From assembly GCF_003569765.1 (NCBI RefSeq), contig NZ_QXMG01000052.1, positions 1 through 38,779 on the forward strand: a stretch of 38,779 nucleotides of DNA, written 5' to 3'. Numbering within the stretch: the stretch's first letter is position 1; every line of letters begins with the position of its first letter. The DNA is from Caldimonas tepidiphila (GTDB taxonomy: Bacteria > Pseudomonadota > Gammaproteobacteria > Burkholderiales > Burkholderiaceae_C). A model generated the notes under the pieces. That model was given only the letters and a program-made list of their open reading frames with translations. It made no database searches and was not told the origin of the DNA. Positions 1-7,083 of the stretch are shown here, one piece after another. The position numbers were made by a program, and so were the translations under genes.

Positions 1-624
1 GAGGAAGAGGATGTGGTCGAGCCCGATCGCGATGTGGTGCAGGCCCTCGCGCAGGAAGGAGAGGAAACCGGCGGCCTGCACGTCGCCGTCCGGCCCCGTC
101 CCGAAGCGCTGCGCCGGGGAGGACGGGCCGAGCACCGCGATCAGCGGCGCGGTGCCCTCCGCGCCGCTCCAGCGCACGATGCCGCGGTGCGCCGGGTCGC
201 TGCGGGCGAACAGCCGGTAGTCCACGCTCACCGAGCGCACCTCGCCGTCGCACGCCAGCGTGCGGGTCAGTACTGCGTAGCTGCCGTCGGTGTGCGTGTC
301 GAGCATCGCCGGCCCGGCGCCCGCGCTGGCGCAGGCACGCTCCCCGGCCCGCACCGTCACCGCCGCCATGGCGAGCGCCTCGATCTCCGGCCAGCGGCCG
401 CGCACCTCGCCCCAGGTGAGGCGTCCGTCGGCGTCCGCATCCAGGTCGAGCTCGCGGTCGAGGTCGCGCAGCGCGATGTCCAGGCGCTGCTCGATGCGCT
501 GGCCGCGCGCGTCGAGCGACAGGTAGGCGTCGCTCGGCTTGTGCGCGGCGGCGCCGAGCGACAGCAGCGCGAGCAGGGCCGTGGCGAGCAGCCGCGGCAG
601 CGATCCGAAGGAATGGGCGTTCAT
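1..624 (-). CDS. HupE/UreJ-family membrane protein, C-terminus beyond window
   Basis: The frame is open from the ATG at 624 to the window edge (208 codons, no stop), so the C-terminal part lies outside. It begins with a signal peptide (hydrophobic stretch about residues 10-25, ending ALLSLGAAAH), followed by an extracytoplasmic domain of about 165 residues. The visible end reads GLHHIAIGLDHILFL, the histidine-rich motif that opens the membrane domain of HupE/UreJ proteins. HupE members are thought to take up nickel or another metal; this long variant with an exported N-terminal domain is typically annotated only as HupE/UreJ family. The start overlaps the stop of the upstream gene by four bases (ATGA, 621-624), so the two are translationally coupled. 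It is the last visible gene of the ECF sigma/DUF4331 operon. Family call is good; the substrate is unknown. Confidence 0.82.
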   Translation of the reverse strand, partial: MNAHSFGSLPRLLATALLALLSLGAAAHKPSDAYLSLDARGQRIEQRLDIALRDLDRELDLDADADGRLTWGEVRGRWPEIEALAMAAVTVRAGERACASAGAGPAMLDTHTDGSYAVLTRTLACDGEVRSVSVDYRLFARSDPAHRGIVRWSGAEGTAPLIAVLGPSSPAQRFGTGPDGDVQAAGFLSFLREGLHHIAIGLDHILFL

Positions 625-1865
625 CGCGAAGCCTCCAGGCGGCCGGACACCGGGAGCCGGCGGTCGACGAGGCCGGTCTCGCGCAGGAAGTCGTGCACCG
701 GCTGCGCGGCCTGCGGCCGCCCGGCCGCCGCGGCCGCCTCCAGCAGCAGCCGCGCGTCGGCCGGCTCGCGCTGCACGGCCCAGTTGGCCTGCGCCAGCGC
801 GAGCGCGCGCGGCGGGTCGCGCTGCAGGCGCAGCGCGAGGCGCGCCTCCTCGCGGCGGTGGGTGGCGTCGCCGCGCAGGCGCAGCGCATCGAAGCGCGCG
901 GCCAGCTCCCGCACGGCGTCCGCCGCGCGCGGGTCGCCCAGCGCCTGCAGCGCCTCGGCCCGGCGCAGCAGCAGCGCGTCGGCCCCGTCGCGGCCCTCGA
1001 GCAGCCGCAGCACCTCGGCCGGCCGGCCGCGGTCGAGCAGCCAGTCGGCGAAGGCGCCGAGCTCGTAGACCCCGGCGCCCGCCGCGAGGCTCTGCCGGTA
1101 GAGCGCCTCGGCCCCGGCGTCGGCCTGGCGCTCGGCCAGCTCGGCGCGCACCAGCGCGAGCCAAGCCGCGTGCGCGGGGCCCGCCTCGCGCGCCAGCGCG
1201 GCCAGCAGCGCGCGGGCGCGTGCCGGCTCGCCAGTGAGGCTGAGCAACTCGGCCTCGCAGGCGCGCGCCGGCAGCGCGACCGCCTCGCCCAGCGCCCGGA
1301 AGCGCGGACCGCCCAGCTCCCGGCAGGCCTGCGCCGCCTGCGCGTAGCGGCCCTGCACCTGCCACACCGAGGCCTGCGTCAGCAGCGCCTGCGCGCGCAC
1401 GGGCAGCGGCGCGTCGGGGTCGGAAACCAGCGCGGCGAGGTCCGCCAGCGCCGCGCCGAAGGCGTGCTCGCTCTGCAGCACGATCGCGCGCAGCAGCCGC
1501 GCCGGCGCGGGCGGCGCGGGCTGCTCCCACCAGGGTGCGAGCGCGGCGCGGGCCTGGCCCAGCGCGCGCGGGTCGCCGCTGGCGCGCGCCTCGTCGATCG
1601 CCTCGCGGGCGAGCCGCAGCGCGAGCGGCAGGTCCTGGGGGCGGGCCTGCAGCGCGGCCTGTGCCGCGCGCCGCGCGCGTCGCTCGGCGGCATCGGGGCC
1701 GCCGAGCGACGGCCGCAGCGTCTGCACGACGCTGTCCTCGCTCTCGGGGACGAAGGGCGCCGCGTGCGCCAGCGCAGCGGCGGCTGCGGCGAGAGCCGCG
1801 GCGGCGAGGCGGCGCAGGCGCCGTCCCGCAGGCGGGCGGGGGGCGGAGGTCGGGTTCGATGGCAT
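621..1865 (-). CDS. Exported helical-repeat (TPR-like) protein
   Basis: This 414-residue protein has an N-terminal signal sequence: twin arginines (RRLRR) followed by an alanine/leucine-rich segment ending AHAAPF. The rest is almost entirely Ala/Leu/Arg-rich helices with weak tetratricopeptide periodicity, for example the ALLTQASVWQVQGRYAQAAQ and ALLLRRAEALQALGDPRAA segments. That suggests a periplasmic TPR-type scaffold. No catalytic motif is visible. It lies 68 bases downstream of the small lipoprotein gene and its stop overlaps the start of the HupE/UreJ-like gene, so it belongs to the same transcript. A role as partner of the DUF4331 protein or of the membrane protein is inferred from gene order only. 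Confidence 0.75.
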   Translation of the reverse strand: MPSNPTSAPRPPAGRRLRRLAAAALAAAAAALAHAAPFVPESEDSVVQTLRPSLGGPDAAERRARRAAQAALQARPQDLPLALRLAREAIDEARASGDPRALGQARAALAPWWEQPAPPAPARLLRAIVLQSEHAFGAALADLAALVSDPDAPLPVRAQALLTQASVWQVQGRYAQAAQACRELGGPRFRALGEAVALPARACEAELLSLTGEPARARALLAALAREAGPAHAAWLALVRAELAERQADAGAEALYRQSLAAGAGVYELGAFADWLLDRGRPAEVLRLLEGRDGADALLLRRAEALQALGDPRAADAVRELAARFDALRLRGDATHRREEARLALRLQRDPPRALALAQANWAVQREPADARLLLEAAAAAGRPQAAQPVHDFLRETGLVDRRLPVSGRLEASR

Positions 1866-1933
1866 GGCGGGCGAAGCGGGGAAGGGGTGGGGCGCGCGAC
1901 GGCCGGGGCCGCCGCGCGCGGGCCGGGGGCCGC

Positions 1934-2221
1934 TCAGGACAGCGGGACGGGCTCGTCGGTCTCGGATGCCGGCGGCACGAGGCCGCCGATGCCCACCGGC
2001 TCGGCGTTTTCCGGCTGCAGGCCGGCCACCTGCATCAGGTAGCCGATGAAGTCGGAGACCGAGCGGGCGGCGCTGCCGGGCGCGTCGCCCGGCCCGGTGA
2101 GCGCGACCGGGCCCGAGGAGTCCGGACCGTGTCCGCCGTCGCCGCCCCCGCCTCCGCAGGCGGCGAGCGTGGCGGTGGCCGCGAGCAGCGCGGCGGCGAG
2201 GAAGGTTCTGGATGCGTTCAT
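1934..2221 (-). CDS. Small predicted lipoprotein
   Basis: A 95-residue protein with a classic lipoprotein signal: a hydrophobic Ala/Leu stretch and lipobox LAAC at residues 18-21, followed by a glycine-rich linker (GGGGGDGGHG) that should keep the mature chain on a flexible tether. The remaining part contains a short segment SVSDFIGYLMQVAGLQPENAEPVGIG, after which the protein ends in an acidic, proline-rich tail. It starts 13 bases after the DUF4331 gene ends, so it is probably cotranscribed with it. No family is recognised. A lipoprotein in this position would sit on the periplasmic face of a membrane, where the DUF4331 protein is also expected. Confidence 0.72.
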   Translation of the reverse strand: MNASRTFLAAALLAATATLAACGGGGGDGGHGPDSSGPVALTGPGDAPGSAARSVSDFIGYLMQVAGLQPENAEPVGIGGLVPPASETDEPVPLS

Positions 2222-2234
2222 GGCCTCGCTCCTG

Positions 2235-3761
2235 TCACTTCGCGCCGGGGAGCGGCGTGTTCAGGTAGGGGAAGCGGTCCAGCAGCGGCACCACCGCCTG
2301 GTCCACCGCGTCGTGCAGCGTCAGGCTGTTCTCCTTCAGCGGCACCGCCTGCGGGTTGCACGCGCGGCCGAAGCCGAGCTTGTCGTCCGTGCCGTTGGCC
2401 ATGCACAGGCCGCCCATCACCGCGACCAGCGAGATGTCGACCACGTCGTCCTTCGGGCGGCGGCCGTTCGGGTAGCCGGCGAGGTCGCCTTCCAGCACGC
2501 CGAGCCGCTTCTGCTGCGCGAACGCCACCGGCGGGGTGGCGGTGTTCAGGCGCAGCATCTCCGACAGCGCCTTGCCCGAGCGCGGCTGGTTGACGCCCTT
2601 GATGCCGGTGAGGAAGGTGGTCACGAGGTCGGTGCGGGGGAAGTTGGTCGGCGCGATGTTCGGGCTCGCGAGCGCGATCTCGAGCAGCGCGGGCAGCGTC
2701 GGGTTCGTCACGTAGTCGGCGAACTGGCCGTCCTTCGCGGGTCGGGAGGCGTTGAAGCGGTCCTTGTCCTTCAGGCCGATCACCACCTCGTTGACCAGCG
2801 GCATGCCCAGGCGCGAGACCTGCGTCCACGCGCCGCCCGCCTTCTCGTTCGCCTGGAGGCCGGAGCCCGGCGAGCCGTCGAGCAGCCGGCCCTGGCGCAG
2901 GCTGGCGCTGGTCCAGGCGCCGATCACGTCGTCGCCGTTCGTCAGACAGGACTTGTGGACCTCGAGCGCGAGCGTGGTGACGTTCTTGTCGCCGATCGTG
3001 TTCGGCGCGGCGCCCTTGTTGGCCGGGTTGATGATGAAGCCGGCGCTCGGCACGTTCACGAGGTCGAAGATCGCGCCGAGGTTCACCGCGAAGGGGTCCT
3101 GGCGCTGGCCGACGAAGAGCTTGCCCGGCATCGTGCAGCCGGGGATGTTGACGCTGTGCACGTGGCGCGCCGCGTAGCCGGCGTAGTCGGGCAGGGTCTT
3201 CGTGCCGATGTGGTCCACGGGCTTGACGAAGCTCGTGCCGCCGCCACTGGTGTTCGTCAGCATGCGGGCCGTGCCCTTGCGGCTGCCGCCGCGCACCAGC
3301 GTGACGCTGTAGCTCTCGCGCAGGTTCAGCGTGTCGGCGCCGGGGGCGGTGACCTGTCCGGCCTGGATCAGCGGGATCGCGACGTCCTTGCCGCCGATGT
3401 TCAGCGCCACGCCGTCGCCGCCGGCGAGCTCGTTCCTGAAACGGAACTGGAAGGTGAGGTCCTCCTGGTTGTCGCCGTCGTTGTCGACGTGGATCTCGTA
3501 CAGCGCGTTCGGGTCGAGCGAGAAGTAGTTCGGCCCGCCGTAGGGGTCCTGCAGCGGCAGGTAGTTGGCGAGCAGCGTGACGTAGCCGTCGTCGCCGCTG
3601 GCGTAGCTGCGGAACATGTAGAAGTCGGTGGCGTCGACCTTCGGCACGGTGGTGATGAAGGGCGCCTCGCGGTGGCTGGAGGCGTGGGCGCCGCCGAGCA
3701 GGCCGATCGCGAGCGCGACGGGCGCCATCGCGAGCGCAGGGGTTCGAAGGGAAGCAAGCAT
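2235..3761 (-). CDS. DUF4331 domain-containing exported protein
   Basis: This 508-residue protein carries a Sec signal peptide (about residues 1-28, ending GGAHASS), followed at once by the DUF4331 hallmark SSHREAPFI and a D-A-T-D-F-Y-M-F segment. Other typical family stretches are the acidic DNDGDNQEDLTFQFRF region and the C-terminal LPLLDRFPYLNTPLPG motif. The family has no assigned biochemical activity. It is often encoded beside ECF sigma factors, as here. The gene lies 129 bases downstream of the anti-sigma gene, a gap that holds a hairpin and an 11-base repeat, so it may have its own promoter read by the upstream sigma factor. It is followed closely by the lipoprotein gene. The family call is firm; function is unknown. 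Confidence 0.9.
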   Translation of the reverse strand: MLASLRTPALAMAPVALAIGLLGGAHASSHREAPFITTVPKVDATDFYMFRSYASGDDGYVTLLANYLPLQDPYGGPNYFSLDPNALYEIHVDNDGDNQEDLTFQFRFRNELAGGDGVALNIGGKDVAIPLIQAGQVTAPGADTLNLRESYSVTLVRGGSRKGTARMLTNTSGGGTSFVKPVDHIGTKTLPDYAGYAARHVHSVNIPGCTMPGKLFVGQRQDPFAVNLGAIFDLVNVPSAGFIINPANKGAAPNTIGDKNVTTLALEVHKSCLTNGDDVIGAWTSASLRQGRLLDGSPGSGLQANEKAGGAWTQVSRLGMPLVNEVVIGLKDKDRFNASRPAKDGQFADYVTNPTLPALLEIALASPNIAPTNFPRTDLVTTFLTGIKGVNQPRSGKALSEMLRLNTATPPVAFAQQKRLGVLEGDLAGYPNGRRPKDDVVDISLVAVMGGLCMANGTDDKLGFGRACNPQAVPLKENSLTLHDAVDQAVVPLLDRFPYLNTPLPGAK

Positions 3762-3890
3762 CGGGATCTCCCAGGGTTGAGGGCGGGGAGATGTCCCTTA
3801 CGCAGGGGGATGCGGGCCGGATGCGGCGGCTTCTTTCCCCCTCAGGCCGGAGGGGGCATTGCCGGCGCCGCGCGGCCGGCCGCGGCGGCG
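3762..3890 (-). promoter_or_regulatory. Candidate regulatory gap upstream of DUF4331 gene
   Basis: The gap contains a GC-rich inverted repeat (a CCCCCT arm and an AGGGGG arm around 3837-3855). It also contains two GGATGC hexamers starting at 3808 and 3819, exactly 11 bases apart (read GCATCC on the gene strand). The repeats lie 47-63 bases ahead of the DUF4331 start codon. One helical turn of spacing would suit a factor binding one DNA face, or the repeats could be part of an ECF promoter. No standard sigma-70 promoter is visible. The repeat and hairpin are seen; the regulatory role is a guess. Confidence 0.3.
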
Positions 3891-4583
3891 TCAGAGGCGC
3901 AGCTTGCCGACCGAGACGATCGGGCCGGTCGGCGCGCCGGTCGGCGAGCCGCCGGGCGGCTCCAGGCTGACCGCGAACGCGGCCGTGCCCTGCAGCAGGC
4001 GCGGCTGCACCACGGTGGCGCCCTGCTGCGGCGACACCAGGCCCAGCGAGCGCGGCGCGCCGTCCGCCGGCACCGCCCACAGCTCGAGCGCCCGTTCCGC
4101 AGAGACGCTCACCGGGCCGACCGGGCGCAGCACCAGCGCGCGGCCGTCGGCGCTGATGCTCGCGACGAAGTTCGCCGCCGCGACGCCGCCCGCCTGCGGG
4201 TTCGGGTCGAGCACGACGACGATCGGCGGCTGCGCCGGAGGCGGCTGCATCAGCACGAGGCCGAGCGCGAGCGTCGCGACGAGCGCGCTGCCGGCCAGCC
4301 CCTGCCACAGCCCGAGCCGTTGCCACCAGCGCGGCACCGCGGCGGGCGCGGGGGCGCCGAACAGCTGCCGCTCGATGCGCGGCCACAGCGCGGGTGGCGG
4401 CGGCACCGGCTCGATGCTGCCGGCCAGCGGCTCGAGCCCCGACTGCCAGAACGCGACTGCGGCGCGCAGCGCGGGGTGCGCGGGCAGCAGCGCCTCGAAG
4501 CGGCGGCGCGCCGGGCCGCGCAGCGTGCCGAGCACGTATTCGGCGGCGAGCCGGTCGGCGAGGGCGGGGCGGCCGTAGTCCAT
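3891..4583 (-). CDS. RskA-like anti-sigma factor
   Basis: A 230-residue protein with RskA-family layout. The N-terminal segment (about 1-70) contains AAEYVLGTLRGPARRRFEALL and the W-x-x-x-L / PPPALWPRIERQLFG pattern seen in anti-sigma-K proteins. One membrane helix lies at about residues 90-112 (GLAGSALVATLALGLVLM), and the C-terminal domain of about 115 residues would be periplasmic. It starts one base after the stop of the sigma-factor gene (4585), the usual pairing in which this protein holds the sigma factor at the membrane until a signal is sensed. No HxxxCxxC zinc motif is seen in the N-terminal domain, consistent with the RskA class. The signal is not evident from the sequence. Confidence 0.88.
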   Translation of the reverse strand: MDYGRPALADRLAAEYVLGTLRGPARRRFEALLPAHPALRAAVAFWQSGLEPLAGSIEPVPPPPALWPRIERQLFGAPAPAAVPRWWQRLGLWQGLAGSALVATLALGLVLMQPPPAQPPIVVVLDPNPQAGGVAAANFVASISADGRALVLRPVGPVSVSAERALELWAVPADGAPRSLGLVSPQQGATVVQPRLLQGTAAFAVSLEPPGGSPTGAPTGPIVSVGKLRL

Positions 4584-4584
4584 C

Positions 4585-5220
4585 TCAGCCCCCTTTCGCC
4601 GTCTCGCGCTCGACCGCCTTCACCAGGCAGGACTTCAGCGCGACGAGCGCGCGCCGCACCCAGCTCTTGACGGTGCCGAGCGGCTGGACCAGGTGCTCGG
4701 CCAGCTCCGCATGCGACAGGCCCTGGTAGTAGGCGAGCGCGATGCACTGCTGCTGCTCGCGGCTGAGGTCCTGCATGCAGTGCGTGAGACGGCGCGCCTC
4801 GCTCGCCTGCAGCAGCGCCTGGAGCGGGCCGGCGTCTTCGGAGGCCAGCGAATTCAGCATGTCGCGTCCGTTCTCGTCATCGGGGTCCTCCTGCGCGGTG
4901 CTCACGGTGCGCGGCTCGGCCTGGCGGCGGCGCAGGCTGTCGATCGCGCCGTTGCGCGCGATGCGGGTCAGCCAGGTGAGCGGCTGGCCCAGCATCGTGT
5001 CGAAGCCCTGCGCGGAGCGCCAGACCTTGACGTAGACCTCCTGCAGCACCTCCTCGGCCTGCGCGCGGTCCCGGTTGATACGCAGCACGACGCCGAACAG
5101 ATGCGCGCTGGTGTGGCGGTAGAGCGCGGCGAAGGCCTCGCGGTCGCCGAGCTTGACGCGCGCGAGCAGCCGCGCCAGCTCGCGGCTGCGCTCGCTCCAG
5201 TCCTCGTTGCGGATGCTCAT
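4585..5220 (-). CDS. ECF RNA polymerase sigma factor (SigK-like)
   Basis: A 211-residue sigma-70 family protein with only regions 2 and 4. Region 2 spans about residues 30-100, with the core-binding and -10-reading segments VLQEVYVKVWRSAQGFD and TWLTRIARNGAIDSLRRRQ. Region 4 is at about 150-200, with a helix-turn-helix GLSHAELAEHLVQPLGTVKSWVRRAL. These features and the following RskA-like gene place it in the SigK-type ECF group. It heads a minus-strand set of genes (anti-sigma, DUF4331, lipoprotein, repeat protein, HupE/UreJ-like) and likely controls at least the DUF4331 part, as well as itself. Target promoters cannot be proven from this sequence. Confidence 0.92.
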   Translation of the reverse strand: MSIRNEDWSERSRELARLLARVKLGDREAFAALYRHTSAHLFGVVLRINRDRAQAEEVLQEVYVKVWRSAQGFDTMLGQPLTWLTRIARNGAIDSLRRRQAEPRTVSTAQEDPDDENGRDMLNSLASEDAGPLQALLQASEARRLTHCMQDLSREQQQCIALAYYQGLSHAELAEHLVQPLGTVKSWVRRALVALKSCLVKAVERETAKGG

Positions 5221-5302
5221 GCGGTTTGCTGCCGTCGCCGAAGGTGGGCGGATTCTAGGCAGCTGCGTGCGGCCGCGCTTGCCGGGGCCCGCGGCCGCGC
5301 GC

Positions 5303-6643
5303 TCAGGACAGGCGCAGCGGCTCCGCGGCCTCGGCGGCGGCGGACAGGCTCGACTGCCCGCCCGACAGCCGCGCCAGCGCCAGCGCGAAGCTCGACACGC
5401 CCGAGCCCCGGAACAGCAGGCAGGGCTTGCCGCTGCGCTTGCAGTGGTTCTTGAGCTGGTAGTAGGCGGAGTGGCTGACGCAGTCGGTCGGGCAGAGCAC
5501 CGCGTCGGCGCTGTGGATCAGGTCGGGCAGGCGCGACAGCGCCTCCTCCTGGCCGCCGTCGTGGTGGATCAGCCGGATGCCGAGCCGCGCGGCGAGCGCG
5601 CGGTACTGCGGCAGCAGCGGCGTGCGCCCGCCCACGCACAGCACGCAGTTCGGCGCGCTGCCGCCCGCGGCACAGGAGGCCGCTGCGCCGGGCGGCGCAG
5701 CCTCGTCGGCATCGGCGTCGCGCGCCAGCAGCAGCTGCTCGAGCGCATCGCGCTCGGCGGCCAGCGTGTCGCGCTCGGCCGCGAGGCGCTCGGCCTCCTC
5801 GCGCGCCGCCTCGAGCGTGCGCTGCAGCTCCCACACCCGCTGCGCGTTGGCGCAGAGCTGCTCGTGGCTGCGCCGCAGCGCGTCGAGGCGCCGCGACATG
5901 TCGGCGAAGATCTCGCCGGACTCGAACTGCGCGAGCCGCTCGCGCAGCCGCTGCGCCTCGGCGGCCTGCTCGGCGAGGCTGCCCGTGCGCGCCTCCAGCG
6001 CGAGCGCGTGGTCGCGCCAGCTCGCCTGCAGGTGCGCACGCTGCAGGCGCTCGGCGGCCAGCTCGTGGCGCAGCTGCGCGTTCTCGGCCTCCAGGTGGCC
6101 GAGCCGCCGCGCGTCGGCGGCCTGGCCCGCGCCCACCTGGTGCGACAGCATGTGCACGTCGGCATAGAGGCGCTGGCGCGTCTCGGGGCTGCTCGCCTTG
6201 TGGCAGCAGGCGGCCCACAGCGGCCCGGCCACGTCGCCGCGCGCAAGGTGCTCCTGCCAGAGCGCGGCCACCTCGGCGTCGCTGCGTGCCGACTCGAAGC
6301 GGCGGATCGCCAGCGCGTACTTGCGGTCGAGGTACTTCTGCAGCGCCTCGGACATCGGGTTGCGCGTGCGCGAGCGGCCCACCGCCTCGACGTGCAGCGC
6401 GAACTCGTCGCGCAGGCTGGCGTGGAAGCCGAAGCGCTTCGCGAAGCGCTGCAGCTCGTCCATCGGCAGGCAGGTGCCGACCACCGGGCAGTGGTGCTTG
6501 TCCTCGAGCTCCCAGAGCTTGCGGCGGCGCGCCGCCGCGGCAGCCGGGGGCGCGTCCGGCGCCGGCAGGGCCGGCAGCTCGCCGGGCCCGCCATGCAGCG
6601 CGGCCAGTGCCTTCAGGCCGCCGAAGGGATGGGCGGCGCTCAT
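5303..6643 (-). CDS. DUF2325 coiled-coil protein
   Basis: The start at 6643 is chosen because its ATG overlaps the stop of the small upstream gene (ATGA, 6640-6643); the frame stays open further upstream but without good starts. The 446-residue product has an N-terminal segment with H-H-C-P-V-V-G-T-C (His50, His51, Cys52, Cys58), a possible metal or redox site. A long central coiled coil follows (about 190-320, with repeated LAAERD-type heptads). The C-terminal DUF2325 domain of about 100 residues begins NCVLCVGGRTPLLPQYR and ends GVSSFALALARL. DUF2325 resembles a Rossmann-like fold and has no known activity. The Fur-box-like palindrome upstream of the two-gene unit suggests a link to iron, an inference only. 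Confidence 0.78.
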   Translation of the reverse strand: MSAAHPFGGLKALAALHGGPGELPALPAPDAPPAAAAARRRKLWELEDKHHCPVVGTCLPMDELQRFAKRFGFHASLRDEFALHVEAVGRSRTRNPMSEALQKYLDRKYALAIRRFESARSDAEVAALWQEHLARGDVAGPLWAACCHKASSPETRQRLYADVHMLSHQVGAGQAADARRLGHLEAENAQLRHELAAERLQRAHLQASWRDHALALEARTGSLAEQAAEAQRLRERLAQFESGEIFADMSRRLDALRRSHEQLCANAQRVWELQRTLEAAREEAERLAAERDTLAAERDALEQLLLARDADADEAAPPGAAASCAAGGSAPNCVLCVGGRTPLLPQYRALAARLGIRLIHHDGGQEEALSRLPDLIHSADAVLCPTDCVSHSAYYQLKNHCKRSGKPCLLFRGSGVSSFALALARLSGGQSSLSAAAEAAEPLRLS

Positions 6644-6840
6644 GCCGGCAGCCCCTGCGCGCGGTCCGCGAGCTTGTCGCACATGCGCTCGCACAGCTCG
6701 CGCGTGCCGGCGTCCACCTCCGGCAGCGCCGACAGGCGCTCCAGCAGCGCGGCGGCGCGCCGCGCGGCCTGCGCGCAGCCGGTGAGGTCGTGGTGCAGGA
6801 CCAGGCTCAGGGCGCCGGCCCACAGTTCGGTGCGTGGCAT
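6640..6840 (-). CDS. Small conserved-context hypothetical protein (66 aa)
   Basis: A 66-residue, mostly helical protein with two pairs of features worth noting: histidines HH in LVLHHDLTGC and a C-E-R-M-C motif near the C-terminus. It has a strong ribosome binding site (AGGAGA six bases before the ATG on the minus strand), and its stop overlaps the start of the DUF2325 gene, so it is very likely translated. No family is recognised. Coupling to the DUF2325 gene and the palindrome about 100 bases upstream suggest the two proteins work together, possibly in iron-related physiology. Confidence 0.66.
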   Translation of the reverse strand: MPRTELWAGALSLVLHHDLTGCAQAARRAAALLERLSALPEVDAGTRELCERMCDKLADRAQGLPA

Positions 6841-6938
6841 CGCAGTCTCCTGTCTCGGTGTCTCGGATCCGGGTCGCGCCCGGGGGACGTTCGGCGGGGA
6901 AGTGGCGGCGGCTGCTGCCCACGCATGCGGAGCATCTT

Positions 6939-6959
6939 AATTGCGAATGATTCGCAATT
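6939..6959. promoter_or_regulatory. Fur-box-like perfect palindrome
   Basis: A 21-base perfect inverted repeat: arm AATTGCGAAT, central G at 6949, arm ATTCGCAATT. The inner 7-1-7 part (TGCGAAT-G-ATTCGCA) agrees with the Fur consensus TGATAAT-N-ATTATCA at five of seven positions per arm, and looks like Fur boxes of betaproteobacteria. It is AT-rich in a very GC-rich setting. It sits 99 bases before the start of the 66-residue gene (minus) and 124 before gdhA (plus), so either could be its target. The minus-strand unit is favoured, because gdhA has its own RBS and a nearer CACAAT -10-like sequence. Confidence 0.62.
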
Positions 6960-7083
6960 GCAAGATGTCCGACCTTGCCGGCCGGCGCGGCGGCACGCCA
7001 TCTGCCGGGCAGGCGGATTCCCCGGTGCCGCGGCTCGGCGCCGGGCGACACAATCCCCCTGGGACACAGCAGGAGAACCGTTG

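Noticed and set aside
13-1068. Long plus-strand frame opposite the HupE/UreJ-like and repeat-protein genes
   Set aside because: It is an antisense shadow produced by high GC; the product is arginine-rich without any recognisable domain, while the minus-strand frames have signal peptides and family motifs.
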